A stretch of DNA of 64,000 nt from Numida meleagris (Eukaryota > Chordata > Aves > Galliformes > Numididae), in NCBI RefSeq assembly GCF_002078875.1, contig NC_034414.1, positions 7,983,993-8,047,992 of the forward strand. The letters are read 5' to 3'. A model generated the notes under the pieces. The model did no database searches, was not told where the DNA came from, and saw only the letters and a list, made by a program, of their open reading frames with translations. Both the position numbers and the translations under genes were made by a program. Of the stretch, positions 37,201 through 49,448 are shown piece after piece. Position 1 is the stretch's first letter. Every line of letters begins with the position of its first letter.

Positions 37201-40200
37201 ACTACTTTTGGATGCATCCAGGACAGTGCATGACAATACTAACATTAATACAAACTAAGCAAAAATTATTACAGAGTTAAAGGAAAAAGCAACTAATTGA
37301 AAAGCTATTAAACATAATGAATTTATATATTTATGGAAATTTGCTTCTCAAAACCCCACAATTTCAGAGCAAATGTTTATTTTATCACAGCAATCTGTGT
37401 TAGTCTGGTATATTAACGCATGTAATAATTGCAAATTCAGAGTACAGCCAAAATGATTTGTCCCTGGAGTGATCAGCAATCTAATGTCTGCCAAAATAAT
37501 ATTTTTCTTTACACACAGACTCCAAATACCAAAAACCTTAAAACAAAGATATGAATTACTTCCTGAAGTACAAATGCTGTAAGAGCAAATACAAGAGCAC
37601 AGCAACATGCAAATTTCTTCGTAATTTCTCATTTCTGAAGAACATCAGAAATTCCAGCCATTCCAAATGAGTCTGGAGACCACCACCTGATGAGATGAGA
37701 TCAAAGCTTCCATTCTTTTTATGCTAAAACAGCCCATGAAACAAAGGAAAAAGGCTCAGGGAAATATTTACATGACTGATACATACACTTGGATCAAGCA
37801 TTAAATACAGAATGTCTTCTGATCTTCAGCAACATGATCTTCCAGACAAAAAAAACCAAATCATCTACAAACATGTCATACCTTTGAGAACACAGACCTT
37901 GATGCAGAATTGAATGCATTTCAGAACTCATTGTTTTGATTGGAATGTGAGGAATGAGTGAGCAAGAAGTGAATTAAGGCCAACTATAGTAACTAATCGC
38001 TATAATGTTGTGGGAAAACAAAGACCATAGCCCTTGCTCGAGGTTGAAATACACAGAGAAGAAACGTTCACTGGCACTTTATTATTGTGGCAGTCTAGAA
38101 GAAATCGAGAGGAACAGAAATTACTCTTCTTGATGTAGTTAATGAAAGGTTCTCATCTGAGTCTAAGCAATTCTAAGATTTGTCTGTACATTACACTCAA
38201 ACCTAGTACACCTAAAAATGGCACGATCTTTTTCATTATAAAGCATTAGTATAATCTTAATATAGGAAGGTTACCTTTACAAGATTCTGCCATGTTTGCT
38301 TTTCATTAACAGATATGTAGGGCTAGTGGCAATAGACAAGTTCAGAACTGATTAGAACCAGTATAAAGAGGAGGCAAGAGAGTGAGAGTGTGCAATTCCT
38401 GAACCTGACCGATAGAGCAAACGATGTCTGCAGTTCTAGCACTATCATGCCATCCGCAACAATAAGCTTTCCTTCTCTTAGCAGGCACTGACAATATAAA
38501 GAGGCAGGATCACCTGCTGCAAACTCATGATTTTTGGAAGGCACCAGGTTCAGTGGCAGCTCAAGATTAAAGCAGTAGCTTTTCCACCAAGTACCACTGT
38601 CACTTTCAGCTGCATGCAGGGACACGGTGTGGCTACTTTGGGGTGCACATGAAGTTTCTAATAGCACATGCCTGCAAGAGGCTGGAGCTTTTGGGCAGAG
38701 CTCAGTGAAAGGGCAACAGGAAGAATCAGCCCTCCCTTCACAGGGGCGGATAGCCAGAGGATGGGGTCTCCCCAAGGATACACAAGTCCTGAAATAGCCT
38801 CATTAAATTCACACAGAATTTAATTCACTAGCCTCTACCTCCAGCAGCATTACTGGGATCAAACTAATGAACATTTACAAGTTCCATTGTGTGAGGATTT
38901 TGACTGAAAATGAAGGAACTAATACAAGCTTGCTCCTCTCACATTGCTCATTTTGTCTGCTTTCTTTCTTTTCCATGCAATGTGTTCTGCGTTATTCACT
39001 ACCATTAGAGAATATGGACTGTTTACTATGAAGTATATCCTTTAAAGATAGGATTTGCTAGTGATCTGACTTTTAGGTCCTTCTGCACCACCGCAGAAAA
39101 ACACAATTACAACAAATTAAATACTAATATTATTCCAATTCCAAGTTATTGTTTTGATATTTTAGCAGGAATAAGTGAAACAGTTTGTGAGAACAGCATG
39201 AACACGCGGTGCCTCCCAAAGCTTCAAAACAAAACAAATTATCACCTTTTGCAGTCCCAGAAACCTCTTCTGATGTTTCTCTGCCATTGTCTCTGCCCAA
39301 AATTACCAAGCAAAGATGGCAAAAAACCACAAAAAGCCTGTTTCAAGACTGTAATTTGTACAAAGAGTAGATTTACCTTGATCCAAATTGCTTTGCCCGT
39401 CACAATTAAGGAAGTGCCAAGTACGATGACATTTGCTGCACTACGGTTTCATTATGCAAATCACTTCCTGCTGGGAATAACAAACTTTCTGCTGTGCTTC
39501 ATGGCTTTTTCTTTAGCAGATGGAATAGTTCACTGGAGCTAACATTTTTTGTTCTTCTGCAATGTTGTCTTTAGCAACACTTAAAAAAAAAAAATCATTC
39601 CTATTGTTCAAACAACTCAAGTGAGGCTCAGTTTGAAATGACTTCACAACAAAAAAAATCATAATCCTTCCATAAAGTAACTGGGACTACTGTTTCTGTG
39701 ATTTGTTTTTCTCCTGAAGCACAAAGGAAGGGATGCTAGCTTAAGAACTGTAGGGTGAGCAAAAGAAAGAGAATGAAGGGGAGAAACACTTTGAAAAGCT
39801 GTTTTGGAGAACGCGCTGTTCAAGAAGAACTACACCAGCTTTAAAAACAGCAGAAGAAAATTAAAAATAAAAAACATGGCAAAGCAAAGGAAAGCAAACT
39901 AAATGAATTAAATAAATTTAAAAAGGCCATTGTAACCAGACAGTAAATCAGAGCTAGATGCAGCTTCTAGGGGTCCACAAGATACAGGGAGCTGGCCAAC
40001 AGCAGTCCAGAGTCAGCAGCTAAAATGAAGCTTTACTCATTAACTGCCTTTTCCGTACATGATCTAAGATCCCAAATGCACATAACGTAGCATGATATTT
40101 GTTCAAATATAAAATAAAAACATACAGAAAGGTAACAGTAGCCAAAGAGAAGAGGACAATTGCTGTTCATGTATGCAAGCAATCCCCATGCTCACCAAGA

Positions 40201-43200
40201 CCAACTTATCAGTTCCAGGAAGGATAAACCCCAACACCAGGCACCTACTGGTCTCAAGTGCATGGGATAATTAGTGTAAAATCTCAGGGTCAAGGACCTT
40301 CCAAAAGGAACACACACTTGATTATCACACCACAGTGAAACTCTCTGGCCTCTGGGTCAGGCCTCTACAAAAATAACTCAACAGCATCCACCAGAAGAAT
40401 TTGTAAAAACAAGCATAAGGTCACCATTAAGTTACTGTTCAAGAAATATTTTTAAAAGGAAGAGATGAAACAAGGAGACTTATAAAGAACTACATTTATT
40501 TTTCTTTACAGCAAATACCATAAATAGAGCCGAAACAATTTTCACTGTGTGCAAAATACAGAATTTCCATGTGAAAATTTAAATACAGCATTAAAAACTA
40601 TTTAATAAAAATATTCCATTGAGATTATAAAGTAAAGCGAAGACAGAAGATTTAGGAAGAGAAGGACAGAATCCTCACTGGCCAGGAAGAGCTAGGAAGA
40701 CTCTGCAACAGAGGGGGAAAAAAGCACAGCAATGGAATGTGGTTTGAAATGGCAGACCTTTATGTCACGACCTTCATCTCAAAGCATGCTGAGCTTAGCA
40801 ATAGAACACCATAGTCCTGCAATTCGTAGGAAGGTGTGTCCTAACCATTTTCCAGGGAGTGACGCTTAGAATATAGAGAGGCTTTGTACGGGCCCAGCAA
40901 GGGAACTTTGAAAGCTATCAAGACAATTTAGCATGCCCACACAAATCAACGCTGTTGTTTCGACATGCAAACATACAGGTCAGCAAGATAAGTTCTTCTT
41001 CATTCCTGACTGAGTGTGTGAAAGGGGACAAGTGGCATAGCATGCCTGGCCCCCCTGCAAGTTGCTGCTTAGATCAATTCCCAGTTGCCATTCCCTTTGA
41101 AGGGCATCCTCAGCAAATACAGCTGTGTCATGGACCATATCAACCACAAGCGCAGGGCACTTGCTGGTTAGGCCGAGCCCTTGCTTCTTCTTTGGATTCA
41201 CTTCCCCTTTTAGATTACCATGTGATTACACAGACTGGAACTTATATAAAAAAATACAAAGTAACTGCACTAATTTGTCATGGAGAGTATTGGCAACTTC
41301 TCATGCAGCAAGACGAATCCATTAATCAGAGGGCAAACGGGGCCTTGTTAGAGCTGACATTAGTTAACAAAACAACTCAAACCAAAACACTCTGGTTATA
41401 AAAATTAGGCATTTAGACATTAAGGACTAAAAAATAGCACACATTTATTTCTGTTAGACCTGCCTAGTATGTTACTTAGGATGGAAGACTGGAACTCATG
41501 TTGCTCTGGCTATTTTTTCCAACAGAACTCTTTTGTAAAGTAATTTTCCTCTATGAAAGCAAAGAAGCGCTTAGAAAGAGCAACACTGCTCAAATGTTGC
41601 TTGCTCACTGAATATTTGCTCTCAGTGAAAATTTGCTCATTTAGTATTTGAGCACAATAGAAATAGGTGCTCATGCTATCCAGGAGAATCACCTGGCTTT
41701 TATTGTGACCTCATTTTAAAATTTCCGTGAAAGAAATAAGAAATGGTTCTTTCAAGAATCAGTTTACTTGCTTAACTTACCTGAAAGACACAAGGAAATT
41801 AAGTGTACATGCACAGACACAGAAGGAAAAACATTCTCTACAGAGAGAGCAGACATAACCTTTTATAGAACTATGAACTCAGCAACAGGTTAAATGATCA
41901 TGCCAAAGCTCACATCCATTAATATACCAGACACACACAGTTTGCTCCAAAATGGTATTAAAAAATAAAACAACAAACCGCAAAATCAACACAGTGAAAT
42001 GCTGTCAAACGACAGTGTTAGTCACACAATTTTGGAACTGGCAAGCAGAAAAATCACCTGACAGCATAAAGGCTTCAGCCAGTGAGCGGGTGCAACACCG
42101 GAATGATGAATTGGACTAAAAGTAACAAGGGAGATTGACAAAGAGAGCAAAGAAAAAAAAAAACAAAACACAGAACTTAGCTTGGTTATATAGAAAAGCA
42201 TCAGAAAGTTTACTAAAAAGAGTTGACCAAAATGAAATTGCCTTTTTTCATTAAATCACGAACAAGGACAAATAGGTATTAATCTTATTAACAGAGTATT
42301 AAGATAAAGAGTTTAAAAAAAAAAAGAAAAGACACACCTAGCCATTAGGTTATCAGACTGATACCAATAAACAATCTTCCCAACAATCTCCAAAATCCCA
42401 GTGGAATACGTAGTATAATTATGATCCTTCAGGAAAATGTTTTTAATTTCGTATGGTTTTTTTTTTCCCCTCTCTGAAGTCTGTTGTGGGAATTTAGGGA
42501 TTTTTCTCCCTATTATATAAACCTATATATATAACATCATTACCAACTTTTTTTTTGTAAAAAGAAAATGCTTTCTTCTAGTAAGATTCAGTTCATTTAA
42601 ATTCATAGGTTAGCACAGATTTCCAAGTTTCTTACTGTGTCACCATTTTTCTGTAAGTTTACCATTACACTCATGCTGCTGAAAAGCAGAACGTTTCTTG
42701 TAGTGAACAGCAAAAGAAAACATCAGGAAAAATATATTCTGCAAGACTTTGCTATTGACAAACTGAAATTAAAATTGAGGACGAGCCTAACTTCAAAACT
42801 TTACCATTCAGTTTGCTGTGTTGCAAGAGTAACATGGGTAAATCATACTGCAGATTTTTTCCATTTAGAGTGAAGCAACTACTGGCATTAGCAAATAATT
42901 AAAAAGTGTAGACTGTTCCAAAGTAGAGTTTTAAAATGCTATGAAAGAGATAGATACATTTCTTTGTATATATACAGATGCTTACCATGTTGTTATAATG
43001 GTCACTGTGTCCAGTCAATATCCTAGCAAAGTTTTGCTAAACATACATCTGAGCACTAATGGCAATTTATTTCAAACAAACGCTACCTTATACCTAAACA
43101 ATTTTCAAGCATTTTTTTTCCAAGTTCTATGCACACTCTTCACAATTTCTCCCCAGAACATATAAGCACTATAAAATGGGGAAAGCTTTATCCTTGTAGT

Positions 43201-43324
43201 TGAAAAATTACATCAAAATATCTAGAGGAAAAACTCAGTTTGTCATTTGTTTGAAACAGAACACATTTCCTTTTAATATCTAACAGATAAAACAACTTTA
43301 AATTGTCTTTGCCCACATTCACTT

Positions 43325-43352
43325 AAAATAAAAAAATAAAATAAAAAAAGAA
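43325..43352. repeat. A-rich (AAAAT)n tract
   Basis: Repeats of AAAATAAAAAAATAAAAT in the region downstream of the short-isoform stop. Confidence 0.8.
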
Positions 43353-44071
43353 GCACAGTTACTTGATACCACTAAAAGGTCATCCTTAAACTTGGTACAA
43401 GTTGAACATAAATTTCCTATTACTTACGTCATATTACGTTGGCTAGAAATAAACGTTACAGATACTTTTCATTTTAGGCTATGTATATTGTCATATTAAT
43501 ACGCTTATCTAGTTCTCGATTAACGCCTGAATTTAAATATTTAAGTATTTTAGAGGCGGGGAGCATGCTTACCTCACTGGCTACCTAGGCTGAGAAAGCA
43601 ATCAGAATTTGGGATTTTCTTACTGTCTCCTTGTTGTTTAATAGCCCTACTTAACCTGCTCCTGACAGCTTTTGATGAAGGTACACCTTGATGAGAAACA
43701 CCAGAAAAATTTATTTAACAGCTGCTCCAGATAACAGAATTTCATCTTTTTGCTATCAGCTTCAAATATTGAAAAGAATCAAGTAACTGATTACGAAGCA
43801 ACATCCTTAGAATAAGTTTATAGTTTTTTGTTGTTTGTTCTAAACTCATATTCTTAAAAAATTCCACACATAATAGGACCAGTGCCTATCTGGAGGCACA
43901 ACAGTTGTGAGTTCAGTAACATACGAATGCTCCACAACTCGATATTCCTCGAAACAGCTGCCTAATGAAGAAGCCTTGAACTGAGGAATAACTCACATCT
44001 AATAACACTTCCAGTTCCTTTGATGTGCATTTTCAATCAGGCCTTCACTCAGCAAAGATTTGCTCTTCTGA

Positions 44072-44077
44072 TTTATT
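44072..44077 (-). promoter_or_regulatory. candidate poly(A) signal for the short isoform
   Basis: This is the first AATAAA on the minus strand downstream of the stop at 44700, about 620 nt into the putative 3' UTR. I saw no other AATAAA between them. Other copies occur further downstream (for example near 43710 and 40493), so the real 3' end may be later. Confidence 0.25.
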
Positions 44078-44699
44078 TCAAAATGTTAAATAAATTAGTA
44101 TTACAGATTATACCCACTGTCAACAAAGGGTATGAAATGTAAAAGGCATGACTAGGAGCAATATGAATTTAACTTTTTTTTTTTTTTAAACGTTCATGCA
44201 AGCTTATAAACCTCATAACCCAGAGAAAAGATGAAAGCAAGAAAAAAAAAGGGATGCGCCATATTCAGGTTTGAAAACCCAGTTATTTGTCATAAATATT
44301 CCCTAAACATCTGAAAGAACAAAAATTCTTTCTTTGTCCAACAACAACAAAAAAGCAGAGGGGAAGAAGGCTTTTAAAATGTACCTGTCCCCAACGGTCT
44401 CATCTCAAACAGGACAAAACAAAACAAAAAATATCACAAAATATCCTTCATCTGTCTCCGTGTTCTGGAAATGTGTCTGGACACCAGCCTTCATATTTTA
44501 ACGTACAGTACATTCTATATTGAAAATTTTGATTGCACCTAGTTTGTATCAGAAGGAATATGCTGTTCGTTTAAGTCACACATTAAATTGCAAGTAAAAA
44601 ACAAAAACAAAAAAAACCAACAAAAAGCCTCAGGAAGACAGTGAGGCCGCTCATTTTGAAAATCTGAAAGGCACAACTGAGCAAGACACATAGAAAAAT

Positions 44700-45086
44700 T
44701 TAAACCCTATAGAATTTTTTTGCCCATTCAAGCACATTTTCAAGGGATAGCTCTGCTTCCCGGTACATATGAGTAAGTACCTCTAGAAGAGCACAGAGGA
44801 ATGGCACACCAAGGCTCAAGAGTTCGTACAAGTAGGTATAGTTATATGCATTGTCCCTGAAATGAAGATTGGTAGCGTGCAGAAAACCATGCATCCAGTT
44901 AGACAGGCGTCTGGGAATGTCAAGCAGATCCCTTGTCACCCGAAGGGGCCAGCTTAGAGTGCGCCTAAAGAAGGAAGGCAGGATACCTGGGGACCTGTCC
45001 TCTGGGCTGCTAGCAGTAGTTAAAGTGCTTTCTGTGGTGGTCTCTGTAGGTCTGGGTTCTTCTTTCTTCCATGCTTCTGTTGCCTC
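44700..45086 (-). CDS. MICAL2: MICAL2 alternative terminal exon with hydrophobic tail (short isoform)
   Basis: Reading through the internal donor gives 128 codons and a stop after VLEWAKKFYRV. After the Ser/Thr-rich start come FFRRTLSWPLRVTRDLLDIP, an amphipathic stretch (RLSNWMHGFLHATNLHFRDN), then ELLSLGVPFLCALLEVL, a hydrophobic helix of about 17 residues, and a charged helical end. The open frame and its organised composition argue that it is translated. I believe mammalian short MICAL2 isoforms have an equivalent tail, but I cannot check that here. The product would keep FAD, CH and LIM domains but lack bMERB. With the other exons in the window it adds up to 514 codons. Confidence 0.82.
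   Translation of the reverse strand, partial: EATEAWKKEEPRPTETTTESTLTTASSPEDRSPGILPSFFRRTLSWPLRVTRDLLDIPRRLSNWMHGFLHATNLHFRDNAYNYTYLYELLSLGVPFLCALLEVLTHMYREAELSLENVLEWAKKFYRV
44987..45086 (-). CDS. MICAL2: MICAL2 post-LIM exon, spliced (long-isoform) form
   Basis: Used with an internal donor, this exon is 100 bp: 33 codons plus 1 nt. The acceptor is TATAAG after a poor pyrimidine tract. It encodes EATEAWKKEEPRPTETTTES and a Ser/Thr-rich remainder ending EDRSP plus G. The internal donor is CCCAG|GTATCCTGCC. The leftover G completes a Gly codon with the first two bases of the exon at 27643-27835, so the phase matches exactly. If the donor is not used, the same exon runs on to a stop at 44700. 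The donor looks like a minor-spliceosome site. Confidence 0.75.
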
Positions 45087-45320
45087 CTTATAAAAAGCAT
45101 TAAAAATGTATTAAATATACTTCTAAAAATAAGTATAAAGTCCTGTTTTTGTTACTGTTTTCCTAAGTTTTCACATATACGTTCACTTCCAAATGTTATT
45201 AAGTTCAACTTTATAGACGAAGAGCTCATTTCCGCTGAAAACCAGACTACACATACTACACTCAGCTCCAGATAAAGCTGCCTCAATATTTCCTGTGTTA
45301 ATAATATAACCAATACATAC
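45087..45320 (-). other. short MICAL2 intron
   Basis: A 234-bp phase-0 intron between the second LIM exon and the post-LIM exon, GTATGT...TATAAG. Confidence 0.85.
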
Positions 45321-45409
45321 CTTGCACTGGACCTGTAATGTTGCTCTTCTCTTTCTGTGTTTATTACTGATTTTGCAGTGTGTAAAATGAGGTTTACAGT
45401 AAAATTTAC
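45321..45409 (-). CDS. MICAL2: MICAL2 LIM domain, second exon
   Basis: The exon is 89 bp. It enters with 2 nt that complete the Gly codon (G|GT) and leaves at phase 0; acceptor TTCTAG, donor AAG|GTATGT. The peptide is [20 protein letters not shown] and a short remainder. YCKPHFTHC supplies the last zinc ligands of LIM finger 2. A basic run (NKHRKRR) follows directly. A 1.8-kb intron carrying a CR1 element separates it from the first LIM exon. Confidence 0.95.
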
Positions 45410-47215
45410 CTAGAAGAGAAAAAGTAAATTACATGACCTTTTATCCTTACATCTACCCATTGGAACCTCACTATTTTGTGTATAAAAAAATCAAGATGTT
45501 TAATGGTTTGGCAGCAAAAGAAATGGGAAACCAGCTGCTGGTTCTAGATTGCCTACAGCTTTACAGAATCACAGAATCATTTGAGTTAGAAAGGACCCTT
45601 AAAGGCAACCTAGTCTAACTCTCCTGCAGTGAAAAAGGACATCTACAACTAGATCAGGATGCTCAGAGCCCCCTCCAGCCTGACCTTGACTGTCTCTAAG
45701 TACGGAGCATCCATCAACTCTTTGGGCAACCTGTTCCAGTGCCTCATCACCCTTATCATAAAAATCTTCTTCCTTAGATTCACTCTAAATCTCCCCTCAC
45801 TTAGTTTAAAACTACTTCCCCTTGTCCTGTCACAATAGACCCTGATAAATAGTCTGTCCCCTTCTTTCTTACAGCCCTCCTTTAGGTACTAAAAGGCTGC
45901 CGTCAGGTCTCCCTGGAGCCTTCTCTTCTCCAGGCTGAATGGCCCCAGCTCACCTACGAGGACAGCCTGAGAGAGGTATTCCATCCCTTGGATCACTGTT
46001 GTGGCCCTCCTCTGGATGCACTCTAACAGGTCCACATCTAGCCTATACTGAGGACCCTCCATCTAGACGCAGTACTCCAGGTGAGGCCTCACCATCACAG
46101 AGCAGAGGGACAGGATCACCTCCCTCAACCTGCTGGTCACGCTTCTTTTGATGCAGCCCAGGATCCAGTTGACTTTCTAGGCTGCAAGGACAAACTGCTG
46201 GCTCACATCCAGCTTGCCATCCACTAGCAACCCCCAAGTCCTTTACGTCAGGGCTGTGCTCTATCCTTACATCCTCCAGCTTGTACTGATAGTGAGGGGT
46301 TCCCTTTACCCAGGTGCTTTGATTGTGTTTCTTTAACAGCATATAGATTTGCACATTCATTAAATAAAGCCTTAAATTAATCTAATACATAGGTTTAAGA
46401 TTAATAAATAGCAGAAAAAAAACAAAATTCTAGAAATACCAAGTCACAAACAAATGCAATACATCAAGCAGCAAAAAGTGGAACAATCAGTTAAAAATCC
46501 TTGCAGAGGGCTCTCTGAACTGCAGAAGAGCCATCTTTGGCCTTGAGACTTTAATCCTTTTGTAGGAGGAGATCAGGTCAGTACTTGGATACACTCAAAT
46601 CATTTGGAAATAGCAAGGCAATTCTGAATAGTTTAATAACTTCCATCTGAACTGAAAAAAGCAAGCAAACAAAACAACATATGATACCCTGCCCCCAAGC
46701 CTCAGGCTGTAGGTGGCATCAAGAGCCCAAGATCTGAAGCTCTCATTCTACAGCTGACAGCAATAAAGGGCACTGCTCCTTGGCCAGCAGTACTGCTTTC
46801 ACCTCATTAGCTATTATATTTTGGACAAAAAAATACTCTCCCTGTATAAATTTACCACTGCCCTGACTTGTCCTTATAGATCACTCTATTTAAAGGCCAG
46901 CTATCAGTGGGAGATAAGGATAATTCTGTATTGTTTGCAGTCAGAGAAAAAGCACTTTTCCATTCCCACCCCAATTTTGACCTGTGATTGGACAAACCGT
47001 AATTTTGTCCCTTGACTTATTTTCCAGTGATGACTTCTTCATTTAAAGTTCAGATCTGTCTGACTCGGCTTCTTTTAAAAGAAGCGCAAGGACTCAAAGA
47101 TCAGCATGGACACAACGCAGTTGGCAGACCTCCTCCTGACTGAGCTAATCCACGAGGCCTTTTTCTCTTTTCTAATCAAAAGTTTTAAAGGATTCCTAAA
47201 AAGCTTCTGTATTAC
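45410..47215 (-). other. MICAL2 intron with CR1
   Basis: A 1.81-kb phase-1 intron splitting the LIM domain; about 43% of it is the CR1 at 45562-46340. Confidence 0.85.
45562..46340 (-). mobile_element. CR1 LINE, 5'-truncated
   Basis: The element's 3' end is at the low coordinate, where the CAGAATCACAGAATCA motif (complement of the CR1 3'-terminal octamer repeat) begins. The body carries the familiar CR1 landmarks on the plus strand (CTGACCTTGA, GGGCAACCTGTTCCAGTGCC, CTTCTCTTCTCCAGGCTGAA). The minus strand keeps scattered, frameshifted reverse-transcriptase C-terminal coding in the upper half. It lies in the intron between the two LIM exons, same orientation as MICAL2. The upper boundary is approximate. 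Confidence 0.93.
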
Positions 47216-47402
47216 CTTCTTCAGCATCAAAGGCGTAAATTCCTAACCGGAGAGTTGTAGAACATATTTCACACTTGAAGCACTCCCTGTGAAAGAAGTG
47301 GCCTTCTGCACTCAGCCGCTCCATAACATATACCCGTTTTTTGCAGAAATAACAAATGTCACTCCCCCCAATAGACTGAGGAAATTCTTTTCGCAGAGAT
47401 CC
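47216..47402 (-). CDS. MICAL2: MICAL2 LIM domain, first exon (zinc fingers 1 and start of 2)
   Basis: The exon is 187 bp, phase 0 to phase 1, acceptor AACAG, donor GAAG|GTAATA. The LIM zinc ligands are visible: CYFC (residues 17 and 20 of the exon), then [13 protein letters not shown], which supplies the His/Cys of finger 1 and the first Cys pair of finger 2. The peptide ends IYAFDAEE plus a split Gly codon completed by the next exon. LIM domains are protein-interaction modules with two tandem zinc fingers; in MICALs the domain lies between the catalytic/CH half and the C-terminal region and contributes to partner binding and autoinhibition. Confidence 0.96.
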
Positions 47403-49340
47403 CTGTTAAAAGATAAAAACAGAAACAAATATGAAGCCTTTACAGGACCCATAGATATAAATTCCTACTGAAGTAAGCAGTTGCTTTAACTGCTTGAAGT
47501 TTTACACACCCCCTTCTCCACACACAATTAAAGCATGTATCAGTCAGCTTTTGTATTACTCATAGGCTACAAGTCTGTAGGTTTACAAAGCAACTCATAA
47601 ATCAGGCATCACGAGACTCAAAAGGATGAGCTGCAGCTGGACTTGCACCCAGATTCCCCTTGTCAGCTCAAGGGCACTTCACGCCTGCTCAAGTACAGGG
47701 GCAGCACCAAGCCCATGTACTCAGTGCCGCACTGACTCAGGCACTTGCAATCATAGCTGCAGATGACAATGTTTCTCAGATGAGAACCTTGCCAGCCTTG
47801 AACAACAGCCAAGCGTTTGGAGGTAAGCAAACACTGAAGAGTAAGTTCATCTCCGTAGTACTGAGGTCATACTCAGCTCATAACAGCTCCTATGCCGGAG
47901 GAATTGTGCTTTTTTGAGACTTGTGCTTTAAGTTGAAGGAAGAAAAGCCAACAGTTGTTGATACTGGTGTCTGAACCACCACATCCACCACCCACAAATG
48001 CACCTCCCTTCTCAGCCACATTTCTGCCTGAGCAAAGAGACCAAGCGGGGCCATGGTTTGTTTAAAAATCAGTTTCATTCCTACCATGTCCCTACCATGG
48101 ACATTCAGCATTCTTTAAATTCACTGGACTTTAAAATATGACTCATATTAACAACACGAATATTTTGGAACTTTTTGTTGAATTTGGCCAGTTAACGACA
48201 TTTTTTTTTCTAATTATCACAAACCCTATGTTCTGTAGATCTACATATAAAAGGCAGACAAAAATGAATTATAAATAGAATAGAGGGCATCCCTTCACTT
48301 ATTAGAGGCAGGCATGAAGAGGTTTCTTTGCTTTACTCTGTTGTTCTTAGTTATAGGTCAGCACACACGAGCATCCATCCCTGCTCTTCTACAGCTGCCA
48401 CCATCTCCCCATCTTCTCCTCACCACGTGAGGGTAGCATGCTTGAGACAGAGCAGCTGCAGGCCTGGCAGAGCCCACTCATGTTCAGACACCAGCATACA
48501 GTCTACGCAACTCATCTTTAACTTGCCAGCAAAAGAAGGCCTCAGAAAATTTTTTCAATGTTAAGTAAACATTGTCACTGTCACGAGTCACACTTTTGTG
48601 CTTAACAGCTGAGAATCCTAAATAAAATTTGCTGTTAGTAATCTATTGTGCTGTGCTGGATATTTTCCATGCATATGGAAAAATATAGAAATACATTTTA
48701 AAAAATACAGTGTTATCAAAACAGGTCAGATAGTTACAGTAAAGCAGAAGCAATTAAGAGTTTACTGCTGGCTAACAAGTAAGCATCAACACCACAACAT
48801 GCCAGACTCAGCTTCCCAATACCTGACATCTCTGAGCACTGGAGACAGGATGAGGAGAACAGGGAGTGGGGCAAGAACCTGTAGCTCTGTCCAAAGACTG
48901 CTTCGGAATTCAACACAAGATTGTGTCAGAGTTTAAAAATAGCTTTCTTCAAAATGAAGCATGGTGATTCAGCATTTGCATGTTAAAAATAATTGCATAA
49001 ACATCAACTATACCAAATTTTCTTTAGACGCCACCTTGATTAATAACCATCTTCTATTACTAATTGTATCAATAATTACATTTAATAAAAGCCTCCTGAA
49101 GTTTTATTTCAAGCAGACAAGTAATAAAAGTGTAAGTGGAAGACATTGTGAGCAATGCTTCCAGCATACCCACATCATCAGCGCATTGTGGCGACGTGCA
49201 CTTGGTTCCTCAGTAAGCATCAGGCTAAGATCTTTCGTAATGCTTAAGGTGCTCCACAATTAAGGTCTTAAACCAGGAGGACACTCTGGAAAACACTGCT
49301 TTTAAGTAAAGTTGTTGTTTCTTTGTGAGTTTAGTCTTAC
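47403..49340 (-). other. MICAL2 intron
   Basis: A 1.94-kb phase-0 intron. I see no repeat or exon in it. Confidence 0.85.
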
Positions 49341-49448
49341 CAGCTCAAGGGGGGGAATTTGTGGCTTGGGTCTGTGATCGTTCACATACAGATTGACAAG
49401 GACTTCAGCCATAGCTCCAATTGCACGTGAGACCTTTCCTACAGTCAT
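49341..49448 (-). CDS. MICAL2: MICAL2 exon immediately before LIM
   Basis: The exon is 108 bp, 36 codons, phase 0 to phase 0, acceptor GGTTAG, donor CTG|GTAAGA. The peptide begins [20 protein letters not shown] and continues with YVNDHRPK. This VGKVS...[17 protein letters not shown] block is strongly characteristic of MICAL2 between the Ser/Pro linker and LIM. The first codon is ATG, but there is no reason to treat it as a translation start. The core is probably helical. Confidence 0.93.

Larger units (their letters stand above)
27836..44986 (-). other. 17.15-kb MICAL2 intron, candidate U12-type
   Basis: The longest intron in the window, removed only in the long isoform. Its first 287 nt are coding tail and stop of the short isoform; the 3' UTR follows. 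Donor G|GTATCCTGCC and branch-like CTCTTAAC resemble minor-spliceosome signals. It contains the CR1 fragment at 28213-28290. The rest, including several open frames of 100-170 codons between 30000 and 41400, shows no splice-bounded or recognisable coding sequence. Confidence 0.65.

Noticed and set aside
38323..38775. 150-codon minus-strand open frame in the 17-kb intron
   Set aside because: Cys- and Leu-rich composition with no motif and no bounding splice sites that fit MICAL2 phases; consistent with chance.
46043..46360. 105-codon minus-strand open frame
   Set aside because: It is degraded CR1 reverse-transcriptase sequence, frameshifted, not a host gene.
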